From Clostridia bacterium (GTDB lineage: Bacteria; Bacillota; Clostridia; Christensenellales; UBA1242), in NCBI GenBank assembly GCA_017541375.1, contig JAFXZE010000005.1:369919-433918 (forward strand): DNA of 64,000 nucleotides, read 5' to 3'. The translations under genes were made by a program, and so were the position numbers. Below, in pieces: positions 25,555 to 34,086 of the stretch. The notes beneath the pieces were generated by a model. That model made no database searches. It saw only the letters and a list, made by a program, of their open reading frames with translations, and was not told the origin of the DNA. How positions within the stretch are numbered: the first letter of the stretch is position 1; every line of letters starts with the position of its first letter.

Positions 25555-26541
25555 GTGAAAGTTATTCTAAGCAAAAAAGGGGTGGATAGTAGTAATTGTA
25601 GTTCACCAATAAAAATATCAGATAAAACTGAGGAGATGCCTTTTATACCAATTCCACAAATAGATGAGGCAGATTTGGAAATTTGCAATAAATTAGGATT
25701 GGAAAAAATAAATGATATTTTTGATTTTAACAAATTAAAAGTAGAAGAGGACGAAAAGAAATTTACTGTTAGTTTTCCTGTTAACAAAATATGTCAGCCA
25801 ATAAATCCAGCTTATCATATAGACCCACAACTAAAAAATTATTTTAATGATGTAGAAGATAAGGATTTTAGAGCGACTTTTGGACCTAATAAAACAAAAG
25901 TTAAATACTTGAATGTGGAGCCAAATGATATATTTCTATTTTTTGGTTATTATGACGGAGATGAGCAAACAGCTAAGCATACAATTTTTGGATATATGCA
26001 GGTTGGAGAAATTATAACTTTAGAAAGAAAGAATAAAATTATTACTATTAATTTAACCCCTGAAAAAAAGAATTCTTCTAAAGAACAAACAAAAGAAAAA
26101 ACACAAGAAAGTATTGAAGAGAAGTATCCTTTTTTAAAAAATCAACCACATTGGGTTAGATTTTGGGATGGTAAAACTAATTCAGAAACAATTTATATAG
26201 CATCAAAAAATATTGATTTTGGAAAAGGTATAACTAATTTAAAAGGCTTTGGTATGTTTAAATATAATGAACAATTATGTTTATCAAGAAAAGATAATGA
26301 CGAAACTAAAGCGTTATGTAATTGGGGGATTAAAGGGTTTACGAAAGATATATCTATAAAGATGAAGAAAGGCAATAGGTCATTTGTGGAGAATAAGGAA
26401 TATGGATATATAACTATTCCCAAAAGATATCAAGAGATAGTGCTTAAAGATTCAACAGGAGAGCAAACTGTCATTAACTGGGCAAAAGGTTTGATTTTAG
26501 GAAATGCAAATAATTGGAAAAAGAGTGAAGATTTAGGTTAA
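25555..26541 (+). CDS. nucleotide modification associated domain 3 (Nmad3) protein
   Basis: A 328-residue protein starting at GTG 25555 with AAAGGGG upstream. It follows the Nmad3 pattern: K-V-I-L-S-K-K-G-V-D-S-S (2-13), I-P-I-P (about 32-35), H-I-D-P-Q-L (about 86-91), A-T-F-G-P-N (about 105-110), D-I-F-L-F-F-G-Y-Y (about 122-130), I-F-G-Y-M-Q-V-G-E-I (about 143-152) and a C-terminal Q-E-I-V-L-K-D. In other genomes this domain occurs with enzymes that make or sense modified DNA bases, but its biochemical activity is not established. Residues 165-190 are a Lys/Glu-rich insert. No methylase or nuclease lies nearby, so its partner may be the divergent repeat protein. Confidence 0.78.
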   Translation: MKVILSKKGVDSSNCSSPIKISDKTEEMPFIPIPQIDEADLEICNKLGLEKINDIFDFNKLKVEEDEKKFTVSFPVNKICQPINPAYHIDPQLKNYFNDVEDKDFRATFGPNKTKVKYLNVEPNDIFLFFGYYDGDEQTAKHTIFGYMQVGEIITLERKNKIITINLTPEKKNSSKEQTKEKTQESIEEKYPFLKNQPHWVRFWDGKTNSETIYIASKNIDFGKGITNLKGFGMFKYNEQLCLSRKDNDETKALCNWGIKGFTKDISIKMKKGNRSFVENKEYGYITIPKRYQEIVLKDSTGEQTVINWAKGLILGNANNWKKSEDLG

Positions 26542-26545
26542 AGAG

Positions 26546-26701
26546 GTGATAAAGACTAAAAAATATGGAAAGATTCAAGCACCACAAGGCTTTTGTCAAG
26601 AAATTGTCTTAGATGACAACGATAATCAAGCCGCTCTGAATTGGGCTTTGGAGTTAATTAAAAATCAACATAAAAAAAGCTCTGACAAAAGCCAGAACTA
26701 A
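26546..26701 (+). pseudogene. 51-codon fragment of a second Nmad3 C-terminus
   Basis: Starting at GTG 26546 right after the Nmad3 stop, this frame encodes K-Y-G-K-I-Q-A-P, Q-E-I-V-L-D-D and L-N-W-A-L-E-L-I. It aligns without gaps to the last 40 residues of the Nmad3 protein just upstream (E-Y-G-Y-I-T-I-P, Q-E-I-V-L-K-D, I-N-W-A-K-G-L-I) but is clearly diverged. It is the tail of a lost paralogue or a separately translated small protein. AGAGGTG covers the GTG, so a proper ribosome-binding site is lacking. Confidence 0.6.
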
Positions 26702-26754
26702 TATTCGGTCGAACCATTGGGGTTAGTTATTGAAAGCAATATAGTATAAAATGC

Positions 26755-26783
26755 TTGTCAATTCATTTTTGTTATGATAAAAT
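26755..26783 (+). promoter_or_regulatory. promoter of the 315-residue LRR gene
   Basis: TTGTCA (26755-26760), 17-base spacer, TAAAAT (26778-26783), followed by AAGGAG at 26798. Confidence 0.65.
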
Positions 26784-26810
26784 TAACAAAACAAAAAAGG
26801 AGAAATAATA

Positions 26811-27758
26811 ATGGGGATAATAAAAAAAATCAAAGACAAAATTAAACCGACTGATGAGCAAGGGAGACCTATAGAAAAAATAGTTGACAGAGAAAATGGA
26901 CTTATTTATCACGTGGTAGAAAGAGAGTTTTATGATGCTCAAGGCAAATTAAAGAAGGGAAAGTCTTTGATAAAAGTTGAAGATAATTCTCGAGAGAAGA
27001 AAGCATTAATTGCTAAAATCCCAGATGGAGTAATATATATTGATGAAGGAGTATTTTGTAATAACCAGGGTATAGTAAAAGTAGAAGTGCCGGCAAGTGT
27101 GTGTGGAATTGGGGAACAGGCATTTTATGAATGTAAAGAATTAAGGCAGGTAGAAATAGAAAAGGGCTCTAATTTAGATGTGATAGGAAAAGATGCATTT
27201 TGTTTTAGTAAAATTGAGAGTATCGTGTTACCTAGTAGTTTGAGATATATAAATGGGGGGGCTTTTGTGGCGTGTAGAAACTTAAAGCAGGTAGAAATAG
27301 AAGAGGGCTCTCAATTGAAGAAAATAGACGAAAGGGCATTTGCAGGTTCTGGGATAGAAAAAATTAAGTTACCTGCTAGTTTGGAAGATTTAGGTAAAAG
27401 TGCTTTTCGGAGTTGTAAGGACTTAAAGCAGGTAGAAATAGAAGAAGGCTCTCAATTGAAGAAAATAGACAAAATGGCATTTGCAGAATCTGGGATAGAA
27501 AAAATCAAGTTACCTGCTAGTTTGGAATATGTGCGGAGTTGCGCTTTTGCTTTGTGTGAGCGCTTAGAGCAGGTAGTCTTGGAAGGAACTACGACAACAA
27601 TAGCAAGAGATGCATTTTATAAGTGTGAAAGTTTGCCTAAAACCGATGGGCGCCGATTTATTGAGACGGCTGAGGGAAGAGGCATATCATTACCAAAAGA
27701 TGAAGAAATAACAAATGAAGCTCCCAAATTTGACTGGGGTGGATCTCGTGACTACTAA
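26811..27758 (+). CDS. intracellular BspA-type leucine-rich repeat protein
   Basis: A 315-residue protein with a basic amphipathic N-terminus and no signal peptide. From about residue 60 to 280 it is built of BspA/LRR_5 repeats of about 23 residues: I-x-x-x-A-F-x-x-C-x-x-L-x-x-V-x-I-x-x-G-S and I-x-L-P-x-S-L-x-x-I. Two repeats are nearly identical at DNA level (about 27275-27350 and 27419-27494), pointing to recent internal duplication. The C-terminal 40 residues are polar. Known BspA-like proteins are mostly secreted, so a cytosolic one is uncommon. Related proteins lie at 42823 and 47403. Function unknown; protein binding is likely. Confidence 0.8.
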   Translation: MGIIKKIKDKIKPTDEQGRPIEKIVDRENGLIYHVVEREFYDAQGKLKKGKSLIKVEDNSREKKALIAKIPDGVIYIDEGVFCNNQGIVKVEVPASVCGIGEQAFYECKELRQVEIEKGSNLDVIGKDAFCFSKIESIVLPSSLRYINGGAFVACRNLKQVEIEEGSQLKKIDERAFAGSGIEKIKLPASLEDLGKSAFRSCKDLKQVEIEEGSQLKKIDKMAFAESGIEKIKLPASLEYVRSCAFALCERLEQVVLEGTTTTIARDAFYKCESLPKTDGRRFIETAEGRGISLPKDEEITNEAPKFDWGGSRDY

Positions 27759-27849
27759 AAATATCGAATAGATATAATCATCTAAAGAGAAAATAATATA
27801 GATGAAGTCGGAAAATACAAAAAAGAGTCCCGCAGAAGCGAAACTCGTG

Positions 27850-27924
27850 TGGAGCTACTGATGGGAATCGGACCCATGACCCCGTCCTTACCAAGGACGT
27901 GCTCTACCCCTGAGCCACAGTAGC
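27850..27924 (-). tRNA. tRNA-Thr (anticodon GGU)
   Basis: Minus-strand cloverleaf with acceptor stem GCTACTG/CAGTAGC, anticodon loop TTGGTAA (anticodon GGT), T loop TCCGATT and encoded CCA. It stands alone between the LRR gene and the phosphodiesterase gene. Confidence 0.93.
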
Positions 27925-28005
27925 AAGAAAAATAAGCATTTTCAGCCTAGTGTTATTTTATAATATATTGAGATTATTGTCAAGAAAATAAGGCAAAAAA
28001 ATAAT

Positions 28006-28734
28006 CTAAGGTAAAAAGTTTTCGAAAATTATGTTGTCCACATACTGTTTTTTCTCTTCGTAGCATTGTTTTGAATCAACTGTCCAACCCAAAATTGGCA
28101 AATTATCAAATTTACTGGGGAGTTTGGCGGGTAAATCATCAATATTTATACTCAAAAAGTCGGCATCACCTTTTTTATATAATGTATTATGAGATAGAAG
28201 ATTGCGGACTAGTGCGCTATTTGGACAGCCTAACATATTTTTTCTCCAAATAGTCGTGAGCAGCCCTCGTGGAATATCAGGGGCATTTTCTTTAAACCAT
28301 TTTACTACATATGGGTTAAATGCCATTACAGCTACTTGTCCTTTGTAATTCTTGATTAGATTTAGAAGTCGTTCTTCAAATATGCCCACTTTCTTTTTAG
28401 ATTGTTTTATGTCGATAAAAATTGGTGTTTTACCATTTACAAGAGAAAAAACTTCGCTAAGTGAAGGGATATGGTGTGGGGTATTTATTATTTTTTGATT
28501 TGCTAATTCACTTTCTTTTAGTGAGGTCAACTCTACTATTTTGTGAGTTTTAATCACAGTTTGATAATGCGTGACAGCTACTCCATCCAGAGTGGGGGAG
28601 ACATCAAGTTCTATTGCATATCCGTGCTTTACGGCATTTTCAAATGCTGGTAAACTGTTTTCTGGTATTGTTTCATTGTGTAGCCCACAATGAGCAATGA
28701 ATTTGGATGTGAGAAAAGATAAATCTTTTTCCAT
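28006..28734 (-). CDS. glycerophosphodiester phosphodiesterase (GDPD)
   Basis: A 242-residue TIM-barrel enzyme that hydrolyses glycerophosphodiesters to glycerol-3-phosphate and an alcohol. I-A-H-C-G-L-H-N-E-T-I-P-E-N-S (about residues 13-27) is the GDPD signature with the catalytic His and the metal-binding Glu/Asn. E-L-D-V-S (about 37-41) and the second catalytic His in V-T-H-Y-Q (about 49-53) follow, and the C-terminal W-T-V-D (about 218-221) is typical. The common R-G is C-G here. There is no signal peptide, so it is cytosolic. It has its own promoter at 28756. Confidence 0.88.
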   Translation of the reverse strand: MEKDLSFLTSKFIAHCGLHNETIPENSLPAFENAVKHGYAIELDVSPTLDGVAVTHYQTVIKTHKIVELTSLKESELANQKIINTPHHIPSLSEVFSLVNGKTPIFIDIKQSKKKVGIFEERLLNLIKNYKGQVAVMAFNPYVVKWFKENAPDIPRGLLTTIWRKNMLGCPNSALVRNLLSHNTLYKKGDADFLSINIDDLPAKLPSKFDNLPILGWTVDSKQCYEEKKQYVDNIIFENFLP

Positions 28735-28755
28735 AATGATACCTCTTTAAAAGAT

Positions 28756-28785
28756 ATTATACCATACCTAAGAAAATATAGTCAA
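28756..28785 (-). promoter_or_regulatory. promoter of the GDPD gene
   Basis: Minus strand TTGACT (28780-28785), 18-base spacer, TATAAT (28756-28761). Confidence 0.75.
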
Positions 28786-28808
28786 CCAAATAAAAGTAGG
28801 TAACAAAA

Positions 28809-28832
28809 AAACGCATCGATCGATGCGTTTTA
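28809..28832 (-). terminator. hairpin terminator
   Basis: Perfect 22-base inverted repeat centred on ATCGAT (AAACGCATCGAT and its complement), A/T-flanked. It lies just past the stop of the minus-strand membrane protein at 28834. Confidence 0.85.
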
Positions 28833-28833
28833 T

Positions 28834-29208
28834 CTAGTAAATAAATACAGCAGCAATGATGGCTACAATTATGGAGCCTAACTGAATATCTAGTTTTACT
28901 TTCTGGTTTTTTAGGGCACATAAAGCATATATAATAATGTCAGCAAGTAATATAAGCGCCCCTATCCAATAAAAAATCTTGAAACAAATTGGCACCCCAA
29001 TTACAGCAAACATTTTAGCAAAAATTATCAAGCATATTGAACATAAGCTGAAAATAACTAAAAGTTTGTCATAACAAGTTTGCAAAAATGTCTTTGGTTC
29101 GTCTATGCTAACGCGTTGCGTTATTATTTCTGTCTCAACATCATTATTTGACTCATTGCCCATCTCTTCATCATCAAAACCATGATAACTTTCATTTGCT
29201 TTTAACAT
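28834..29208 (-). CDS. small membrane protein with acidic N-terminus, unknown
   Basis: A 124-residue protein. The start at 29208 is preferred over 29271 because GGGGGGAT precedes it and the promoter -10 box at 29243 lies inside the longer frame. The first 45 residues are acidic and polar (D-D-E-E-M near residue 12). Three hydrophobic segments follow (about 48-68, 72-92, 104-123). No family is recognised. Confidence 0.6.
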   Translation of the reverse strand: MLKANESYHGFDDEEMGNESNNDVETEIITQRVSIDEPKTFLQTCYDKLLVIFSLCSICLIIFAKMFAVIGVPICFKIFYWIGALILLADIIIYALCALKNQKVKLDIQLGSIIVAIIAAVFIY

Positions 29209-29242
29209 ATTTATCCCCCCCATGTCAGCTTTTGACATCGCC

Positions 29243-29271
29243 ATTATATCATAAAATAGCCTAAAAATCAA
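29243..29271 (-). promoter_or_regulatory. promoter of the small membrane protein
   Basis: Minus strand TTGATT (29266-29271), 17-base spacer, TATAAT (29243-29248). It supports the downstream start at 29208. Confidence 0.65.
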
Positions 29272-29581
29272 CCCCCTTATATAAAAATGGAGCTAATAAA
29301 GAGAGTTTTTGCCTTATTTTAGCTCAAAATAATGATGGTTAAATACCAAATTTGCAAAATTACGACAATAAAATGCATCAAATATAACATAAGAAAGTTC
29401 TTTTTATATATTAATCGAATACATATAAAGAGGGTTTTTGTTAAAATAAAAATATATCAAAAAAGGCAAGAAAAATGAAAAAAATTAAATTTTTTTTTAA
29501 AAAATAAACCTAAAATACCTGATAAATACGCATTATTTACTCAAAAAAAGTCCTTTTTAAGAAAAACTTTTAAAATAAGTA
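29272..29581. other. AT-rich intergenic region
   Basis: About 310 bases of extremely AT-rich DNA with A tracts (for example 29480-29510). No gene, hairpin terminator or known riboswitch is visible. The phased A runs upstream of the 29582 promoter could act as an UP element. Confidence 0.4.
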
Positions 29582-29609
29582 TTGACATTTTGAAAATTTG
29601 TGATAAAAT
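29582..29609 (+). promoter_or_regulatory. promoter and 5' leader of the coiled-coil protein gene
   Basis: TTGACA (29582-29587), 16-base spacer, TAAAAT (29604-29609). The leader of about 80 bases contains a small hairpin GTTGAC-TGG-GTCAAC (29641-29655) just before an AGGAGGG at 29661. The real ribosome-binding site AGGAGATGG is at 29680. Confidence 0.7.
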
Positions 29610-29695
29610 CTGAGTCGTCTAAATGGACAGGGTTGGCAAGGTTGACTGGGTCAACTAAGTAGGAGGGATTTATCTATTATAGGAGATGGAATATT

Positions 29696-32656
29696 ATGGA
29701 GAATCAAGAACAAGAAAGAGTAGTAGTGGAGGACAAGGAAGCAATCAAGGCTAGAAGAGCTAAAAACAAGCAAAAGGTAAATGATTTGTATAGCTTAAGT
29801 TTGAAATATGCTCAAGAATACGCTCTTATTCCTACTAAGAATACAGAGGCTCAACAGGCTTTAATTGAAGAATTTAAGGCAGAGCTAGTGAAGGAAGACG
29901 GCGAATTTAAACTTAGCCCACAAGTAGCCGATTCTATTGCTAACACATTGGGTTTAATGGGTGGCAAAACTAGAAAAGCAATAAAGCAGATGTTTAGAGA
30001 ATTTACTCATTTAGAGATCTTAGATGAACAAGCAATTGCTGCGAAAGATCCTAATGTTAAGTTGCCATGGCGTGTAACCAACATGATGTTGGATCGTTTT
30101 AGATTGGCTGCATTTAACTGTGGAAGGATATCTAATGGTCTTGGTATTGCTTTAGACAAGATAATAGTTGGTTCAAAGAAGGCTTCTTTGGGCGTACGTA
30201 TCAATTCTAGAAAAGCTGGTCATGCTGTTTTAGAAGCTTTGCGTGGGGCTAAGGCAGGATTTTTGGCTGCATGCGCTGCAGCTAAGGATAAAACTTTGTT
30301 GGCTATAGCTGGAAGATTGCAAAACCGTGTAACTAAGCGTAGTGATAAAATAGGTGATGACACAAATGTTCGTGTTGTTCACGAGAATGCAATCATTACA
30401 TCACTTTATGAAAAGCAAACTTTGTCCAAATTACAAGCTGCTATAAAAGAAGCTAAAGATATTATTGCTGGTGTTGATAACAAGGAAGAAGCTCCAGCAG
30501 AAGAGATGGTTAAAGAAAAGGTAGCTGAACCAGAAGAAAAGGTAGCTGAACAAACAGTTGAAAAGAAAAAATTTAGAACAAAAGCTAGAGAATTCTTGTT
30601 GGGACCAAAGATAGAGAAAAGAGTTACTGTTGAAACAGTGGCTGCTGAGGACGAAAAAGCTGAGAATGTAGAAATGGAAGCAAAAGCAGAACCTGCAGAA
30701 CAAGCCACAGTTGAGACAGAGAAGAAGAGTGAAGAGACAAGAATTCGTGAGGATCCAAAGCTAGAGGCTAGACAAAAGGCTGAGAAAGCAGCGCAAGAAG
30801 AAGTAGCTCAAAAGAAAGCAGCTGCAGAAGCAAGACTCAAAGATTTGGAGAGTTTGGAGTATGCTATTAGTAAAAAAGATCTAAAGGGTAGCGCTTTAAG
30901 ATTTGCAAATATGTATCTTGAGGGTGATGAGAGAGCTAAAGAGTATTACTGGGATTTCTTAAAATTTGATGTATCACCTGACCAGATGAAGAAGAAAGAG
31001 CCTACAAAAGCTCAACAAATTAGATCTGCATACAAAGCTGCAAAAGCTTTGCGTGATGCTGAATTTATCGAGAAACTTAACGAAGAGAATAGACGTGGCT
31101 TGTTAAAGGCTGAGGGACTTGCTCGTGGAATTAAGCACGCATATCGTGAAAGAGTAAATGCTGAAGATATGGCTGCTGGTTGTAAGACTAAGGCTGGAAC
31201 GCGTAGTAAAATTCATGGAACACCAGAAGATAATGAGCTTTATGTTGCATATAGACGAAACTTTAAAGCAATTAGCGAAATAGAAAAGGCTGAAAAGCAA
31301 GCAAAGAAAGAACAACAACGTGCTGAGAGAGAGGCAAAGATGATTGAAAAACGTAATGAAGAGATTTTAGAGCATTCATTAAAGAGTGACTTGGAAGACT
31401 TTGATAAAATGGTAGCTGCAAATACTCTTACTAGAAGAGAAAACAGAGCAGACAGAAAGGCTACTAAGAAAGCCAACCAAGAAAAAGATCGCAGAGCTAG
31501 AGATATGGAGAGAAAATTAACCGATGCTGGATTGCCATTCAGCAATAAGAAGGCTGAGGCTAAGAATTCAAAAGAGACTATAGATCCTGTTGTTACTGAT
31601 GTTCAACCAGCTAATGTTGAAGGAACAAACGAGAGTAAGCCAACTGCTGAGAAAACTGAGAAGAAAGGTTGGGGTACTAAATTTAGAGAATTCGTCTTAG
31701 GACCAAAAATTGAGAAACAACCTAAGGATAAAAATCAAGAAAAGACTGAAGAAGACGAAACTCAAAAAAGTACAACAAAACCTACAAAAGAGCAAATTAA
31801 TAAAGCAAAAGTTGCTGCTTTTGATGTAGAGAAAAAGAATAGAGAAGATATTAACAAAAAGTTTAATGAAATTATTAACATAGAAAATGATAAGATAGCA
31901 AAGGCTAAACAAGTACTAAGGAGTTCAAAAGATCCTGAGGTACGTGCCGAAGCTAAAAAAGCAATCAAAGATGCTAAGAAGGCTAAGAGACAAGCTAGAC
32001 GTGATAGAAGAATTCAATTGAAGCAAGCTAGAAAAGATCGCAAGCAAACTATTAAAAATGCAAAGAAAGGTATTTTTGTAGATGCTCCAGAAAAAGCAAA
32101 GGGTACTGCTTTGCGTGAAGATCCTATGCTTGAGACAGAGCAAAGATTAGCAAAAGAGCGTTTTGAAAATGATGTAAAGAACGAGGAAGAGTGGCAAGCA
32201 TATGCTGAGGCTGAGAGACAAAAAACTAGAGACTTTTTGGCTAGATTGCAAGAAATTGATGAGCGTAAAAAGGCTGAAAAGGCAGCAACTGCTGAGACTA
32301 AAAAGAGTCAAGAAACAAGAATACGTGTTGATGAAGCTTTAGAAGCTAAGCAGAAAGCAGAGAAGGCTGAAAAGGCTGCTGAGGATGCTGTTGCTACAGT
32401 ATTATCTGCTGAAACAGAAAAAGAAGCTCAAAAGGCTTTGACTTTGGCTGATGTTGATGCAGAGAAAGATGCTGAAGAGAAAGAGAAAGTTGAAGTTGAG
32501 CGTGGAATACGTGCATGGCTTGGTCGTCGTATGGCTAATCACAGAGCAAGAAAGGCTAAGAGACAACAAGCTAGAGAGGCTGCTGGAAAAACAGAGGTTG
32601 AGTATAAAGCTCCACAAAAATTAGAAGAATTGCCTTTTAACATGTCAACTCGTTAA
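29696..32656 (+). CDS. 986-residue Lys/Glu/Ala-rich coiled-coil protein, unknown
   Basis: A large cytosolic protein of no recognised family. Residues 1-250 form a less biased domain with a Gly/Ala-rich helix stretch (about 150-210) but no clear membrane span. The remainder is highly charged, predicted long helix/coiled coil with very high Lys, Glu, Ala and Arg. Internal repeats are visible: R-E-F-L-L-G-P-K-I-E-K (about 30589) and R-E-F-V-L-G-P-K-I-E-K (about 31687); and R-I-R-E-D-P-K-L-E (about 30742), A-L-R-E-D-P-M-L-E (about 32106), R-I-R-V-D-E-A-L-E (about 32320). It is monocistronic with a good promoter and terminator, suggesting strong expression. A cytoskeletal, nucleoid or scaffold role is possible but unproven. 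Confidence 0.75.
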   Translation: MENQEQERVVVEDKEAIKARRAKNKQKVNDLYSLSLKYAQEYALIPTKNTEAQQALIEEFKAELVKEDGEFKLSPQVADSIANTLGLMGGKTRKAIKQMFREFTHLEILDEQAIAAKDPNVKLPWRVTNMMLDRFRLAAFNCGRISNGLGIALDKIIVGSKKASLGVRINSRKAGHAVLEALRGAKAGFLAACAAAKDKTLLAIAGRLQNRVTKRSDKIGDDTNVRVVHENAIITSLYEKQTLSKLQAAIKEAKDIIAGVDNKEEAPAEEMVKEKVAEPEEKVAEQTVEKKKFRTKAREFLLGPKIEKRVTVETVAAEDEKAENVEMEAKAEPAEQATVETEKKSEETRIREDPKLEARQKAEKAAQEEVAQKKAAAEARLKDLESLEYAISKKDLKGSALRFANMYLEGDERAKEYYWDFLKFDVSPDQMKKKEPTKAQQIRSAYKAAKALRDAEFIEKLNEENRRGLLKAEGLARGIKHAYRERVNAEDMAAGCKTKAGTRSKIHGTPEDNELYVAYRRNFKAISEIEKAEKQAKKEQQRAEREAKMIEKRNEEILEHSLKSDLEDFDKMVAANTLTRRENRADRKATKKANQEKDRRARDMERKLTDAGLPFSNKKAEAKNSKETIDPVVTDVQPANVEGTNESKPTAEKTEKKGWGTKFREFVLGPKIEKQPKDKNQEKTEEDETQKSTTKPTKEQINKAKVAAFDVEKKNREDINKKFNEIINIENDKIAKAKQVLRSSKDPEVRAEAKKAIKDAKKAKRQARRDRRIQLKQARKDRKQTIKNAKKGIFVDAPEKAKGTALREDPMLETEQRLAKERFENDVKNEEEWQAYAEAERQKTRDFLARLQEIDERKKAEKAATAETKKSQETRIRVDEALEAKQKAEKAEKAAEDAVATVLSAETEKEAQKALTLADVDAEKDAEEKEKVEVERGIRAWLGRRMANHRARKAKRQQAREAAGKTEVEYKAPQKLEELPFNMSTR

Positions 32657-32665
32657 TAATTAAGT

Positions 32666-32698
32666 AAAAACAATGCAAAAATTTGCATTGTTTTTATT
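32666..32698 (+). terminator. hairpin terminator
   Basis: Perfect stem AAACAATGCAAA/TTTGCATTGTTT with T tail after the coiled-coil protein gene. Confidence 0.88.
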
Positions 32699-32714
32699 TT
32701 TATTAAAAAATCAT

Positions 32715-32743
32715 TTGGCTTTTTTTGAAAAATTAGGTATAAT
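32715..32743 (+). promoter_or_regulatory. promoter of the 434-residue lipoprotein
   Basis: TTGGCT (32715-32720), 17-base spacer, TATAAT (32738-32743). Confidence 0.65.
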
Positions 32744-32773
32744 ATAATTAGGAACGATAAAAATGGAGGAGCC

Positions 32774-34078
32774 ATGAGAAAGTCAACATTTTTCAGTTTG
32801 TTAGGAACGAGTGGACTACTTTGTGGTAGTTTATTGCTTTGTGGGTGTGGAGGTGACACCAGTGTTGCAAGTATAAGTGTTACTACTTTGCCGACAACAG
32901 AATATGTTGTGGGAAATTATTTGAATTTGGATGGGGGCAAGTTTACAGTAGTTCAGGATAGTGGTAAAAAGTTAGAGCTGGACTTAGGGTTAGCAAGTGT
33001 GGATACACGGTTACTTGATGAAGTTGGAGTTAAGGTAGTAACAGTCACTTATGCTGAACAATCGGCTACATTCGAAGTAGTCGTTAAAAAAGCGAACTTT
33101 ATTCCACAAAATATTTCATCAGCTTCCACTATTTATAATGGACAACCTCAAGCAATCAATGTTTTAAAACACATTCCATTGGCTGAGGGAATGAGAGTAG
33201 AAAATGTTGTGTATAAGGAAAAAACTGATACAGTATATAGTAGCGCACCTCCCGTTAATGTTGGGTGGTATATAGCAAAGGCACATATATTAGGTGGTTC
33301 TCGATATGAGGATTGTGATATATCGATAAATTACTTTATTAAAGAAGCTGAGTTTTATCAATTTGCTGAAGGAAATGTCTTTTCTTACGCAAAAGAGTGT
33401 TGCGTTACTTATGGGACAGATATTGATGTATCGAAATTATGGATACAAAACTCATCTATAAATGAAAATACCGTTTTTAACCTTAATTCAACGCATAATG
33501 TATTGGGCCCAATAACTTTTAATGAACCAAACATGGATGTAAGATATGAATGTAAAGATGAAAAAGGTCATGTTTTATATATCGATCCAGAAACTCATAA
33601 AGTTTACAAAAATGAACAATTAGAGCCACTTGATGTTGGGAATTATACAATTTCAACAAGTTGTTCAACTTCTACACAAAATTTCAATCATTATAGCAGA
33701 CAAAATAAATTGAGCATAAAAGCAAAGCAACTACAAATTGAAACTGATTTCAATATTAGGGTAAGTTATAATTCGACTTCTGGAGAAAAAAGTTTTAATT
33801 TGAATGCAAGTGACGGTGATACTTTGGGTGGTGACTTTTCTGATGTTACAGGCAATTTTGAAATTGAAGTAGAATCTTTAAATGAAAATTTTTCCGGTGA
33901 TGAAATGACTTATGAATTGGAATATGGTGAAATGCCATCACCTAACGCTCCTAAAAAAACTAATGTCATTGCACAAGGTGTGAATAAAACAGGAATTTAT
34001 AGATTATATTTAGTTTCGTCAAATAAAAATATAAAATACACTGGAAATGTATTATTCTCAGTTGTATTTAGCGAATAG
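32774..34078 (+). CDS. lipoprotein with Ig-like and MBG-like domains
   Basis: A 434-residue predicted lipoprotein. The signal peptide ends L-L-L-C-G-C-G-G, with lipidation at about Cys25. Residues about 30-105 look like a bacterial Ig-like (Big_4 type) domain (T-T-E-Y-V-V-G-N-Y-L-N-L, V-T-V-T-Y). An MBG-like module follows (I-Y-N-G-Q-P-Q-A near 119-126). The rest is beta-rich without recognisable motifs. GGAGGAG precedes the ATG. The deaminase gene follows after 8 bases and may be co-transcribed, although the two functions look unrelated. Confidence 0.78.
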   Translation: MRKSTFFSLLGTSGLLCGSLLLCGCGGDTSVASISVTTLPTTEYVVGNYLNLDGGKFTVVQDSGKKLELDLGLASVDTRLLDEVGVKVVTVTYAEQSATFEVVVKKANFIPQNISSASTIYNGQPQAINVLKHIPLAEGMRVENVVYKEKTDTVYSSAPPVNVGWYIAKAHILGGSRYEDCDISINYFIKEAEFYQFAEGNVFSYAKECCVTYGTDIDVSKLWIQNSSINENTVFNLNSTHNVLGPITFNEPNMDVRYECKDEKGHVLYIDPETHKVYKNEQLEPLDVGNYTISTSCSTSTQNFNHYSRQNKLSIKAKQLQIETDFNIRVSYNSTSGEKSFNLNASDGDTLGGDFSDVTGNFEIEVESLNENFSGDEMTYELEYGEMPSPNAPKKTNVIAQGVNKTGIYRLYLVSSNKNIKYTGNVLFSVVFSE

Positions 34079-34086
34079 GTGTATTT

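Noticed and set aside
29209..29271. Longer N-terminus for the small membrane protein at 28834
   Set aside because: The -35 and -10 boxes lie inside the extension.
29272..29695. Riboswitch or small RNA upstream of the coiled-coil gene
   Set aside because: Only AT-rich DNA and one 6-bp hairpin are seen. No known riboswitch core was recognised.
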